Part shown: one piece after another, positions 1-11,290 of the stretch | Layout of the letters: the number at the start of each line of letters is the position of its first letter | Position numbering within the stretch: position 1 is the stretch's first letter | Source: Euptelea pleiosperma | Taxonomy: Eukaryota; Streptophyta; Magnoliopsida; Ranunculales; Eupteleaceae | NCBI GenBank assembly: GCA_035048495.1 | Contig: CM068553.1 | Span: 13,827,190 to 13,891,189 of the forward strand | DNA: 64,000 bases | Direction of reading: 5' to 3' | Made by a program: the position numbers and the translations under genes | The notes under the pieces: model-generated | Database searches by the model: none | The model's input: the letters and a program-made list of their open reading frames with translations, nothing else | Told to the model about the DNA's origin: nothing

Positions 1-490
1 CAATGAAAAGCCAAAAAGATATTTTCTAATTTTGCAACCACTAATTGTATGGATGCAAGTGGGATTTGCTTTGGTAAGGTGGGCGTTGGTTCAACAAGAG
101 AGAAGATCTCTTTGTGTTGGTGTATTATGATGGTAACTTGGTGTTTCTCTATGTCGGTTGTAACTAAAAATAACGTATCGTACATATCGTGTAAGTTCAT
201 TTCCTTTTCTTTAGTTTTGTTATAGAATGGTTTTCATCTTGCTTGATATGTAAATCTACATTTTCTACTTTATGTAGGAGGAGGTTCTTTCCTTCTGGCA
301 TATCTGCATTTGGGATTTTTTTATTATGTCCTGGAAGAAATGTTTTTATGTTTCATAGATTTCAAATTTTTTTTGTTCAATTTGGGTTTGTAAGATTTTT
401 CAGAAAGGTGGTTCCTTTGATCTGATTTGGATTTGGAATTGTATGGGTTCTAATATCTTTCAATATCAAATTGAGGAATTATAAGTCGAC
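1..490 (+). other. Probable 5' leader of the IQD fragment
   Basis: AT-rich sequence with no supported reading frame of its own, lying directly upstream of the IQD first exon. A GTAAGT-like donor near 191 and a TTTCAG acceptor near 400 could bound an intron in the 5' untranslated leader; leader introns are common in plant genes. This is inference from splice motifs only. It could equally be ordinary intergenic sequence. Confidence 0.3.
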
Positions 491-565
491 ATGGGGAAAA
501 AAGGGAATTGGTTTGTTGAAGTACATAAAGCTTTCAGCTGTGATTCCAAGGAGAAGAAAGATCAG
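491..565 (+). pseudogene. Orphan first coding exon of an IQ67-domain (IQD) protein
   Basis: The ATG at 491 opens 25 codons starting MGKKGNWF and ending SKEKKDQ, followed at once by a GT donor. This N-terminus (MGKKG-W-F, then a basic helix with SKEKK) is the hallmark first exon of plant IQD proteins, which bind calmodulin and act as scaffolds at microtubules, membranes and nucleus. The defining IQ67 exon (three IQ motifs) should follow, but I find nothing like it between 566 and the convergent gene that ends at 3121. Instead a minisatellite starts about 65 bases after the donor. Most likely a gene fragment left after rearrangement. A very long intron is the alternative, but the minus-strand gene downstream makes that unlikely. 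Confidence 0.7.
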
Positions 566-629
566 GTTAGAAGGATTTTTATTAACTTCCTTTTTTGCTA
601 TTTGGATTTCCTATAATGGGTTTGAATGT

Positions 630-980
630 CATTCTTAGCCAATTATTGTTCCGAAACCCCATTTCTTCTTCGACTTATTTTTGCCAATTCTTCTTCCGAA
701 ACCCCATTCATAGCCAATTATTGTTCCGAAACCTCATTCCTTCTTCGACTTATTTTTGCCAATTCTTCTTCAGAAACCTTCTTCGACTTATTTTTGCCAA
801 TTCTTCTTCCGAAACCCCATTCATAGCCAATTATTGTTCCGAAACCTCATTCCTTCTTCGACTTATTTTTGCCAATTCTTCTTCAGAAACCTTCTTCGAC
901 TTATTTTTGCCAATTCTTCTTCCGAAACCCCATTCATAGCCAATTATTGTTCCGAAACCCCATTTCTTCTTCGACTAACA
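630..980 (+). repeat. Minisatellite, about three units of 113 bp
   Basis: The phrase CATTCATAGCCAATTATTG recurs at 705, 818 and 931, so the period is 113 bp. Each unit is built from smaller related blocks (CTTCGACTTATTTTTGCC and TTCTTCCGAAACC). Because 113 is not a multiple of three and the unit lacks stops, forward frames stay open for up to 114 codons. The predicted peptides just repeat FANSSSET-like blocks, so I do not call a gene. Confidence 0.9.
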
Positions 981-983
981 TAA

Positions 984-2560
984 GCATTTACCAAAAGTTT
1001 AACGGGATCATAGAAAAAAACTTATAATTTTTAAGATTCTAAGATAACGAATACATATAATGAGAGTTGTAAACAACTCATTTTACATTAAATGTCAATG
1101 AGGATTTTATATACTAATATCTTCATTAGAAGTGTTTTTGTATTGTGAATCTTTTCCATGCTGCCCATTGCACTCTGATTCATGAAATTCTTTTTGCATA
1201 AAAAAATTATATTGCTTATTAACTTCTCTGCGAGTTTTGTTTTGTTTTTTTTATTTAATTTCAAAATTGATCTATATATCTGAACTGCTTGATGGAATGT
1301 CATTTTCTTGCTCAATTTTTATAGTGTAATGCTCCACCTATTCAATTTCACCTTTACTTTTCTGATTCAACGTCACTTTTTTTTTCTTTTTATAAGTAAC
1401 ATCACTGACCATCTGATCAAAACATCCTATAAAAGGAGAATTTTTAGGGTTCACTTTCCTTCGTCAATAACACCAATCTCTAATGGGTTTACAGGAGCAT
1501 TCCCCAATTTCTCTTTTTCATATAGCAATTGATAATATTCGAACAGCCCTAATGCCGGGACTAGAACCTTTCATTAACTTAACGATGTTATTTTTATACA
1601 ATATTATTTATATTGTTTTTAAAGATATTTTATGCACATTTAAAAATAATTGGACATTTTTATGCATATTTAATGAAGATAGTGGTGTTGCAAGTTCTAT
1701 ATTAATTTTTGGAGATTATTTTATTGATAATTGTTGATATCTCTCGGAGGATTTTATTTGCAATTATTCAATTATGAATTCCGGTTGTTGTTAACTGTGT
1801 GCGAGCCATTGAAGTCTACTTTGTGGAATTAAAGATATATTTTATTTTTCTTTCGAATAGGGACCTAAAATTGTGTAGCTATGCATGGAAAGTTAAGAAG
1901 TTAGCCCTGTTTGAATCTTGAAAAACCCAGAAGCTATGACTGTTGGTCTCCAGATTATTAGACTTAATTGGAATAAAAAGGTAGCCACAAACAATGATGG
2001 ATGATAAAAAAAAAATCCACCCAACATTTGTGCAGTGTGTATGGGATCCGAAAATGCATTGAGATTTGTTTTGGAATCTATCTAATATCCAAACCCAAAC
2101 ATGACCTAAGTCAAGAAATATTCTGACATAGGCGTCATCATAGTTCAAAGGTCATTGAATCACTCGTACGAAGGACGTTTACGAATGAATGCTAAAATTT
2201 CTTCACCTCTGATTAATTGCCTTATTTATAGATTTTTATATTGATTTTATTTACATACATTTTTTATTTTCGTGCTTTAATATAATAGGGACTTTTTAAT
2301 TTGAAGCACGGGCTTTTGGTTACTAGTATATAGTTTAATTGGCTAGCCTCACACATTTGGTTGAGGAGATGCCTCAACACCCTATCATATGTTCTAACAT
2401 GTATAGGGCAGGGCAAGGGCTACCTAAACAGAGGTTATATCTACTGAAGTGTTGCAAAAGAAAAATAGCTTGAACCAAAACTAATTTTCCCTGTTACACT
2501 TGACCTCCCCCTCTAATTGTTTTGTGAACATGCATGTTTTGGTTGTGAACGAAAATGGGA
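984..2560. other. Gene-free AT-rich stretch
   Basis: No exon, domain or complete transposon recognised on either strand. Short open frames lack family signatures and coding character. It may hold decayed remains of the IQD gene but nothing can be shown. Confidence 0.6.
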
Positions 2561-2643
2561 TTGAGCCTGTAATTCAATTGGTTGGTGCTCTCTGTCATAA
2601 TGATAATGTCACAAGTTCAAGAACGTGCGATTGACTTAACATA
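2556..2643 (+). repeat. Possible tRNA-derived SINE remnant
   Basis: A TAATTCAATTGGTTGGTGC block resembles a Pol III A box and GTTCAAGAACG about 45 bases later resembles a B box. No cloverleaf folds convincingly, so it is not a tRNA gene. It ends next to the Helitron start at 2648. Confidence 0.3.
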
Positions 2644-2647
2644 AACA

Positions 2648-2814
2648 TCTATATAACAAGTGACAGTGGTTGTCTCCCCACGTATACCCCCTCTTATAGG
2701 CTTCAATAAAGGAGGGCCGAGATCTTATCCCCCAACAGGACGGTGGATCTCACCACTCACTCATTTTGGCAAACACTTAGTCTGGGAGTGCCATGGGCAC
2801 AGGCCACCCACTAG
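2648..2814 (+). mobile_element. Small non-autonomous Helitron, family H1 copy 1
   Basis: The element begins TCTATATAAC after an A and ends ACCCACTAG before a T, matching the Helitron rule (5' TC, 3' CTRR, insertion between A and T, no target duplication). A short hairpin GTGCCATGGGCAC sits about 11 bases before the CTAG end, as expected for a Helitron terminator. It is 167 bp with no coding capacity. Related copies lie at 19252-19420, 61943-62102, 62855-63025 and 63026 onward. Confidence 0.7.
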
Positions 2815-3120
2815 TACAAACACAAAAGAAGCAAAAAAAAATTGAAAAAAAAATATTGCAATAGAATCTAATCTCATTGGTGGAACATATCTTTGCTTCG
2901 AGTTTTCGTTACTAAGAAACATAATATACATGTATTAGCAATGTGTGTTGCATAATTGTGCTTACATGCCTAATATTCTTCCCTTGATAAATCAAGTACA
3001 AGGGCAATCTGTATGTATTATATGTATAACAAAAGAAGCACAAATCCCTCTGATACCTTTGGTAACGATGAGTGAATGAACTTTTGTTTGATTGTTCAAA
3101 GAAATCACAAACATGCACAG

Positions 3121-6100
3121 TTACCTTACGACAACCACTCTCTCCTTCGCTGCTTGAATGAGATACACACTTAAGCTTTCCTCCTGGACCTGTTTACAAT
3201 TTGAATTAAAGCCTAAAAAGTCATACGGATATATGACAAACGATTGAGATATGATATTGTTGCATATACGATATATGGCTATATGATGAATGATTAAATA
3301 GACTTTCTATAGTTTTAATCAAAGAAATTAAGTCAGGATGCTTATCTATGTAATTCAAGACTGATAGGAGATTGGGTTTGTGCAGTGTAAAAGTTTTACA
3401 GAAAAGTATCATATAAGAACAAGAAAGAAAATGTGAATTAGCTCTTAAGAACACCTAACGAATATTTAGTAGCACTACAAATGTCTGCACGCAAACATTT
3501 ACAGCATTTGTGCGTGCTCTGTGGCGGAGCATCAAACAAATATTTGCATTGGACCTAATCATTTATTGCCAAACAAATATTTGCATTAGACCTAATCATT
3601 TATTGCCAAAAATTGGTCTAATGTTTGCAACCAAAAAGTCGTTGCAAATAATAGGCAAATGACTCTCTCATCCCCCTTGGTCTCCCCCAACAGTTCTCCC
3701 CTCCCCAGCCATATCAATATATTCCCAACAAATGTTTGTCATTTCAAACATTTAATTATGGAATATTTGCCTACAAACATTTTCCTACAAACTACAGACA
3801 GGATACTAAACTCGATAAGCGAACGTAAAACATGTCTCCTTTACTTACCTATCATAGATCTACATGGCCACACCAAACCGCGATGGGTCTAACCCCATGT
3901 GAGTCAAAGATGAAAGATGGACTCTGTTACGATCCTAGGTTAAGACCTTAGCTTTCCGCTCCACTATCACCTAGGTGCTTTGGTGTATTGATTTGGGTCT
4001 TAACATTTGGTATCTGAGCCAACCCCACCTCTAGGGTTCGAGTCACGGGAGAGGCAACTATGGTAATAAAAAAAAAAAAAAAAGGAGCTCACTATAGTAT
4101 GGGATATGGTGGGCCCGCCATAGTGGCCTACCATGATCAGTCTCGGAAGGGGCAACCTAGGGAAAGGGCTACCTGGGGGCTCGCTCAAAGAATGAGAAAA
4201 TAGGGGTACCGAAAAAAAAATGTCGGGGGCCCGCTCACAAAAAAATGAGAAAATAGGGGTACCGGAGTGAAAGCCACCTTAGAGTGGGCCATCATGGATG
4301 TCGGCCTTGAAGGGTGGTGGAATGTTACGATCCTAAGTTAAGACCTTAGCTTTCCGCTCCACTATCACCTAGGTGCTTTTGGTATATTGGTTTGGGTCTT
4401 AACAGACTCAACTTTGCTAAAGAAATGCACTTACGCTTTTGTATGGTGATCAACAAAAAGTTTTATAGAAAGAAGATTCATATTTCAAGATCGAAGTTTT
4501 TATGACATTTATATCCAAAAAATCATTTCTAGAAAACTTATTCAAAGCAAACATACAAAGCCTAAATACCTCTTTTTTTTGTAAGCAAGATATATTATAA
4601 GAAAGAAAACGGAGGTCACACCACCTCCCAAAACAACCACACCAAATGGTCAGCCTTTTGCCTTGATCAGACGTTTGCCTTCTGCAATGGCATCACGAAG
4701 CCATCCAGGAGGGAAGTCTGACCAAATCAAAAGCGTTTTTTTAAAAAAAAAAAAAAACCATTCTTGAGTAGTAGATAGCATTATGTGCACGCGCATATAT
4801 ACTCGCACCATGTTTGAAAAATCATGTCCATGATACGGAAACAAAGCAAAATATAATTTGAAGTTGCAACAAACTACTACATGACCAACCTCCAATGAAG
4901 CAACCATTGCAATTGTCTTCCTCAATTCCTCTAAGCTCTCTCTTTCTTGTATTATTGTCTTCGTGAGCTCTTCGAGCAATGAACCTTCTTCCTCAACCTG
5001 GTAAAAAAAAGATGGGGTGTTTTAACATAGAATTGAAATTAAAATTCCTAATATAAATTACAAGTAAAGTAAAATAGTTGAAGAAAATTGAACCTGAAAG
5101 AAGATTTCTGTGATCGATGTTTCAATATGGTTCATGACATCCATCGCCATACGCATCGCTTTATAAACTGAAATCATATCCGCCTTAAATTCATACAAAA
5201 CTAGAATTAGATAAAACATGAAGCAAATATATGGGGGTACGTTCATCATATCTACGGGATGTATTACCTTGGCACCTTTGACTAAGGGAAGTCTGATCGA
5301 TAACGCTGATAAATTTCTTGTTAGTTTTGCTACAGCTTCTGAATTTATTTTTTCGATTTTGGCCCATTCGCTAAGTAGACGAATTTCAGGAATAAGGATT
5401 CGAAGTAGTTTAATCTCTTGTTTGAGTTTTTGCACTTGAATTCGCTTTTCTACCACTGAATTTCGCAAGCGGAAAATTTTTAACCAAACATTGAACAGCT
5501 TTTCCTGCAAAAATTCAAAAATAAAGTTGGAAAATTTTAAATTTATAACAAGAAACTAAAAATACTCGACTTTACATGAATTTTTGTTAATACTTGATTT
5601 ACAAGAAATCAACCCTTTCTGAAACTTTTAACTTTATCAAATGTGGACGTAGTAAAGTTAAAGGTGAAAATGGACGATCTGAAATTTTTCAATTTGCATT
5701 CCACCTTTTATAAGGCTTCAAATGTCGGAATGGATTGCAAGTTGAAAAATTATGGATCATCCATTTTCAAAGTTAACTTTAATAAGCCCACATTTGATAG
5801 GGTTAGAAGTTTCAGAGGGTTGATTTCTTGTGAGGATGATCTTTATTGCAAGGAGATCATTCTCACCCAAAATCAGCCCTTAACTCATCTCCATGTGGGC
5901 CCCACGACATGCAGATGAGTTAAGGGTTAATTTTTTTGTGAGCATGGTCTCCATGGTGAGTAGTTCAAAAATCAAAAAATTCAAAAACTTCTAATATGGA
6001 TCCTAATTTAACGATGAAAATGGACGGTCCAAAATTTTTAATCTTGCAATCATTAGCTGATTTTTGTGAGGTTGATACCCATGTTGAGAAGAATATCATC

Positions 6101-8618
6101 ACAAAAAAAATCATCCCATAACTCATATGCACGTGGGCCCCACATCCATGAGTCTTTTTATGAGTCACAAAAGCATGAGTTAACATATCCCAGCCTATCG
6201 ACTCAGAACTGATCAAACAGATTATCGAATCATGATTCCCAAATCCAGATAATAGCTCGATTTAGACTTGATATAAGATTTGATTTAGACTTAAGGTCAT
6301 GTATGGTTGACCCTTGCACAAATTTGAGAATTTTGATATAGAATTCTGTATTTGTTCCAAAAATCTCTCAAAATGCCATATGGCCCACTCTTTTGGGCCC
6401 AATGACCCATCATATATTTGGTCCACCTCTGTGTGAACCAAACACACCAAAAATCAGCCTGGCTGGTGATTTCAAGTCTTGTGATTCAATCACTTTTTCA
6501 TCATGGGCTTGGAACCCATCTATAGGCCTGTTCATGAAGCCCATAATTAAAAGTGCTCGAATCAAACAGTTAGGAATCACCAATCAAGCATATTTTGTTG
6601 TGTAGGCCGCCAAGGTGTAGGCCAAACATTCATGGCATCAATGGGCCCCAAAGAGTGTAAACTTTTGCTGTAGAGCCTCTTGGGTAACTCGCCGTATGGT
6701 GCGGGCATATAGGCTTGTGTCATTGGAGAGCTTCAAGTCCTGCCCCCTTAGAATGCCATGTGGCACAATCTAGATGCCTGGCCACCTCTTCGTGGACTTT
6801 AATTTCATACCAAAATTCAGCTTGATTGATGATTTCTAGCCCTTAGATTCTCGAATCAAACAGCTATACATTATCAATCAAGCTGATTTTTGGTGTGTAG
6901 GTCTGCCAAGAAGTGGGCCAAACATTCATAGGTCAGTGTGCCTGAAAAACTGTGGCACGTGTCATTTTGGGCGGGGAACACATTTATGCTCCAAGCTCAA
7001 GGTAATTTTTTTTTGTAAGAAAGTTTAATTTTCAAAAGTAAAACATGGGTTGTCATGGGTACGTGTAAACTATACAGGCTTCAGTGATTTAAATTGGTCA
7101 GTGAGCAAAATTGAACTCCCTTAAATAGGAAAATTGTTGCTGGCAGACTTCTCTGGCTCACCGACACACAAAGAAAGCATGATTGGTGTTTCCCAGCGGT
7201 TGGGATTCAAGCATTTTTGGGTACTCAGATCAACGGCAAGAAATCACCGATTTTATTGATGAGTGTATCTCACGTGGATCATGATGATGCAGTTGATAAG
7301 TAGTCTACATACCGCATTTTTTTGGTCCCACTGACCACATGGATGCTTATTCCACCCCTTGGTGGATAAACACACAAAACCCGTTGATTATTTCCATCCG
7401 TTGGATTTACTACCCAAAAAAATTGCTTCAATCCAGTGGCTAGAACACTCCTTAAAAAGTGCTAAAGCTAATGGCTAGAGATAACCAATCAAGCTGATTT
7501 TTCGACCCAGGGGTGGGATAAACATCAATGCTTTCAGTGGGCCCACAAAAAAACTTACGTAGGGCCACTCATCAACAGTATCGAGATTTTCATTCGTCAA
7601 CCAATCATGCATCTTTTAAAATCATATTGACGATCCGATGAGTCCATTTTTGCTCACGGATGTCTGTATGCACCACGTGGACGTCCTTGGAGACAACTGA
7701 CCGGAGAACAAAATCTCTGATGAGGGACTTGATGACAGCACTCACAAACGTCTATATGGTCCACGTGTCACATTCCTAGAGATCATTGACCATATGGATG
7801 TTTGGCCATCCTTAGGTGGACCTACAGACGAAATATCAGCTTGATTGATGATTCCTCAAATTCATCTGTTATAAGCTGATTTTTAGTATATTAGGTCCAC
7901 CTAGGGATGGGACAAACATCCAGACTGTAAGTGACCTCTAAAAGATGCCACGTGTCCCAAATATGAGCAAGATGGAGGAAATGCTCCTAAACATTTACTT
8001 ATTTACGAAACTACCAATCAACGTTGAGCACGAGAGACCACGTTAGTGTTCATGACCTCTTACCTCTGCAACTGACTTTCCGGTGACCATTGCAGTCTCA
8101 GCTCGAGCATTCACCACCCTCCATTGCACCAATCTCGTATGTAAAACACGAAACCGATGAAACGCTTCTTCTTGAACCGGCGACACCTTATTCGGCCGAA
8201 AATATCTCAAAACGCCACTCATTCCACCTGATTTCGGCTTCGCTCCCCGTGAATCCAGCTTCGGAGAAATTGAAGGTGGAGGAGACCGACCTGGAGATAA
8301 CGCCCAAGCCGAAGGAGAATTGGATACCGATCTCGTTCTCTTTGTTTTCGCTATCTCAACGGCTTTGCCCGAGTCAGAATTCCGGTGACTCCGTAAGATT
8401 CCGACGAGATTATTATCGCGATTCTCCTCGTCTTTGTTGATTCTAGTTGTTCTTGTCGTGGATTTCGATCTAGGGATGGAACTGCGGATGGAATTCGTTG
8501 TCAACGGAGGAATCTCTGGTGGTGCTGACATGTTCGGAGTTCCACTTTTGCTTCTTAGTAGACGAGGTGAGGGATATATTCCGATAGTTTGATTCCGGCG
8601 ACTGTGACTGTTCTCCAT
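3121..8618 (-). CDS. QWRF7-like: QWRF motif-containing protein 7-like (DUF566), five exons
   Basis: The exons run on the minus strand 8618-8064, 5504-5268, 5183-5094, 4997-4890 and 3189-3121, all with GT-AG borders in phase 0, giving 352 residues and a TAA stop. Residues 1-140 are Ser/Arg/Pro-rich and disordered. Residues 145-185 hold the family core LRYFRPNKVSPVQEEAFHRF and the namesake block. The remainder is helical (EKLFNVWLKIFRLRN, LPLVKGAKADM, ELTKTIIQERESLEELRKTI) and ends VQEESLSVYLIQAAKE. QWRF/SCO3/EDE1 proteins are microtubule-associated; member 7 is a short form, and length fits. The last exon was found by matching the family C-terminus across a 1.7-kb intron. The namesake motif reads QWRV (residues 165-168), not QWRF. 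Intron 1 is 2.6 kb. The function is inferred from family only. Confidence 0.88.
3190..3924. other. Intron 4 of the QWRF7-like gene, part without elements
   Basis: AT-rich intron sequence between the last exon and the TRIM. A short direct repeat, AAACAAATATTTGCATT, occurs near 3534 and 3573. No other gene or RNA signal seen. Confidence 0.6.
3925..4404 (+). mobile_element. Complete TRIM (miniature LTR retrotransposon) in intron 4
   Basis: Two direct terminal repeats of about 81 bp (3925-4005 and 4323-4404) begin TGTTACGATCC and end GGGTCTTAACA, so each is TG...CA. A 5-bp target duplication, GACTC, flanks the element at 3920-3924 and 4405-4409. Directly after the first repeat, TTGGTATCTGAGCC resembles the initiator-tRNA-Met primer-binding site of plant LTR elements. 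A purine tract (GAAGGGTGGTGGAA) precedes the second repeat. The interior is about 320 bp with no coding capacity, so it would need another element's proteins. The two repeats differ at only a few positions, indicating a fairly recent insertion. Confidence 0.88.
4405..4735 (-). other. Intron 4 remainder, with a possible LINE-like tail
   Basis: On the minus strand 4725-4651 reads SDFPPGWLRDAIAEGKRLI followed by a stop, and the same frame continues past the stop with PFGVVVLGGGVTS. It ends in an A-rich tract (near 4570). This block looks conserved and coding-derived but is preceded by a long T/A homopolymer and no convincing splice acceptor. It may be the 3' end of a non-LTR retrotransposon. I do not add it to the QWRF7-like protein. 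Confidence 0.35.
5505..8063. repeat. Intron 1 of the QWRF7-like gene, filled with fold-back repeats
   Basis: The intron contains several degenerate fold-back elements. Around 5643-6160 is a family sharing GATGATCT-CTCACC and CAAAATCAGCCCTTAACTC (also at 14690-15060 and 50914-51252). Around 6370-6960, 7180-7600 and 7690-7970 are hairpins whose arms read ATCAGCTTGATTGGTGATT and the inverse ACCAATCAAGCTGATTTTT, related to the MITE core seen many times downstream. No coding sequence seen. Confidence 0.6.
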
Positions 8619-10200
8619 TTCTTCAGTTCTGATGAGGTTTTTGAGATCTCACAAGTTCCCGCTAAAAAGGAAGAGAAATGAGAAGAATTGAGCAACGTCG
8701 AACGTCTTCTGGTTTTGTTGTTCGATCGTTTACTCAATTACCCTTAATGCAGATTGAAATCACTGAATCGCCCTGAGCATTTTAATGGAATGATTTCTAG
8801 CCGTTGGATTGGATTTTCTTTTATTTTTGTGGCATAAATTTTTGCTCTGGCTTCTCTAGCCGTTGGATTTTAGTCTTCTCCTTGAGCTGATTTCAACCGT
8901 GTATTATTTGGGGGTACTCAGATCCAAAGGCTAAACATTGACCGAACCCGTTAAACATTGACATGGAAAATGTTAAAAACCCGGTCTTGTTTCTGCAAAC
9001 CGGAGCCACGTGGCACACTCTTAGAGATCAATGACTGTAGGGAGGTGGACCTGCAGACCAAAAATCAGCCTGATTGGTGTTCTAGGCACATAGTTTGTAC
9101 ATGCAGTCCAGCTACTAGACTCTATGTCATGGTTCAATCGGGTCAACTCCAAGAACCAGATTGACCCGATCTGGCCACTTCACCGGTTCACTACCGGTCC
9201 GGGATTAAAACCACTGGTTTGAGCTTTTGGACTTATAGGACGGGAGGAGTCATCCCTCTGCTGCAGGGAAAAAGGTTTGCTCGAGCGATCCTCCCCACAC
9301 CTAAAATGCCATATGGCATATTTGTTTTGGCCCACTGACACTGTAAATGTTTGCCCCAACCTTTGGTGGACCCACACGACAAAATCAGCCTGTTTGATAT
9401 TTCTAGCCGTTTGTTTCATCATGGAATTCATAAACAGATCCATGCGTGAAAAACATTGGGTTCCAATTTCCAAGCTCATGATCAACCAGTGCACAAATCC
9501 AACGGGTAAGAATCACTAATGAGACTGCTTTTTAGCGTCCAAGTCCACCAAGGGAGACAAACATTCAATGGTAGTGGGTCCACCACGTGGAACTCTCTTC
9601 GGGCCCACTAACCCATGAATTTTTGGCCCATCCTTGGTCGACCTACTCATCAAAAATTAGCTTCAATGGTGACCTCTAGCCATTTGATCAGAGTATAGGC
9701 AAAAAAATTCATGAAATCCGAAGGCTAGGAATCTCCCCATGAAAAACGATTGGTTCCAAACGGATCAGGCCAATTTTTGGTGTGAAGGTTAATCAAGGAG
9801 TGGACCGTGGGTCCCACGTCGAAGGCCTAAAACTGAACTAATCAGATAATCTCCGATGATGGCTTGACATCTAATTCCTTCTGAATTTTGGCTTTAGAGA
9901 TCTCCTATAGGAGGGTCCCATCAAATCAACGGTCCTGATGAACAGATAGGAAATTGGTTACTCCCGTTCCTCCATACGTCGTAATTGTGGTCTTGTCGAT
10001 AATGTGGATTAAGGATAGGGGCATTTTAGTCCACACAAATTTAGGTCATTTGGTGGAAGTGTGGAACAAGACAAATTGAGATTAGAACTTGACAGCACGT
10101 TAACATCAAGGCTTCCACGAACTTTAATTTTAAAGGGACTTCAAATAAATAAAATGACGTCTAAGTTGGCCTCCCTAAACCTGAGGATTGTGACTAAGGA
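8619..10200. repeat. Intergenic region with degenerate MITE arms
   Basis: Upstream region of the QWRF7-like gene (which reads leftward from 8618). Beyond about 8760 it holds partial copies of the AATCAGCCTGATT hairpin family at about 8900-9110, 9290-9560 and 9590-9800. Its promoter is probably in 8619-8760, but I see no clear TATA box. Confidence 0.5.
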
Positions 10201-10201
10201 C

Positions 10202-10327
10202 ACGGTTCGAAGTCTCGGCCGATCCGGAATAGGAATCAGAAGCCACCGATCTGAACGATGGGTGATCCGGATTGGGGTCGGCGCCCTCCGATCCCAAGAC
10301 CGATCCCGAGATTTTGAACCTGCTAAG
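10202..10327 (+). mobile_element. Short inverted-repeat element, family M5 copy 1
   Basis: Begins GGTTCGAAGTCTCGGCC and ends GATCCCGAGATTTTGAACC, so the ends are imperfect inverted repeats. It is about 125 bp, GC-richer than its surroundings. Related copies lie at 20707-20884 and, with extra internal sequence, at 22558-22925. Confidence 0.55.
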
Positions 10328-10549
10328 GACTCCATAGTAAGTGGGACCCATCCAAAAGTCAAAACAACTAAGACCATTGGACTTTCACAGGCGTTTGATC
10401 TAATGAAAACTTCTAGATGGTTGACATAGACAATGAGAAAGTTCTAGGCAATGGTTTGTTGCAATTTTATGATAAGTTTGACTTTTGACCTAGAGGGGAC
10501 GCACTTAATGGTGGTTTCATTTCATCCCCCCTACATGTATGCCACGTTG

Positions 10550-11290
10550 TATCCAGTAGACATCAAAACAAATTTAAGGCCCAAAGGACCCAACTGTAGG
10601 AGGCCCAAATCCAAATGATTTTGGCCCAACTCGTAGACAGGCCTCGTCTAAGGCCCACGCCTCATAAGTCTTCTTACGCCCTGGACTTGCCATTTGTCCG
10701 GCATCCAAATCTCAAATAACTCTCTCTGGTTCAAGGTCCAAGCCCTCTATATAGGTCCGGATCTAAGGTCTAGACGACACTGAGGCTGCAATCCAAGCGT
10801 CTAGTTTCTCAGTGACCAAGGACGGCATTGTGATCTTCCATCTCCACTTTCATCGTATTTATCTCGTCTTCCTCATTCTTTAGCATTTCAGCTTCAACTG
10901 AGTTTACTGGATCCAACTCCACTAAGCTTATCGCATTTAAGATAATTAATTGGAACTAATGGCTTTCATATATCATTGAAATTTTTTAAATTTTGAAATT
11001 GAGGTAGAATGCAAGAGTTTGCCGTTAATTTTTTTGTTGGGCTAATGGGTTGGACCTAAATGTGGCAATTTGGCCTGTCGGACCGGGCATAACTTAGGCT
11101 GAGCCGATGCGGGCGGGATCTCCAAACATGTTGAAGCTCAAGATCGGGCCTCAGGCTAGTGGGCCTAGGCCAGCCTAGCCCGCAAGATTTTCTTCACGGC
11201 CTGGGCTGCGGGCTCAAATCCTAAGCCCAGGCCCGGCCTAGAAGCTTAGCGGGCTGGATCAGGCAGACCCGGCTGGTTGAACCCCCAAAC
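10550..11290. repeat. LTR-like remnant and GC-rich repeat
   Basis: 10600-10930 looks like a retrotransposon LTR fragment: a CTCTATATAGG TATA-like box near 10744, then a C/T-rich leader. 11040-11290 is a GC-rich repeat dominated by GGGC/GCCC words (GGGCCTAGGCCAGCCTAGCC). Neither has recognisable boundaries, and no frame has a domain. Confidence 0.35.

Noticed and set aside
630..980. CRISPR-like spaced repeats
   Set aside because: The repeats are contiguous tandem units without unique spacers, and the genome is eukaryotic.
595..983. Overlapping forward frames of 66-114 codons encoding FANSSSET-like repeats
   Set aside because: They arise because a 113-bp stop-poor unit is repeated; no start context, homology or splice evidence.
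4650..4979. Read-through C-terminus for the QWRF7-like protein beyond ASLEV
   Set aside because: A better last exon (3189-3121, VQEESLSVYLIQ) matches the family ending, and the read-through crosses intron-like and homopolymer sequence.
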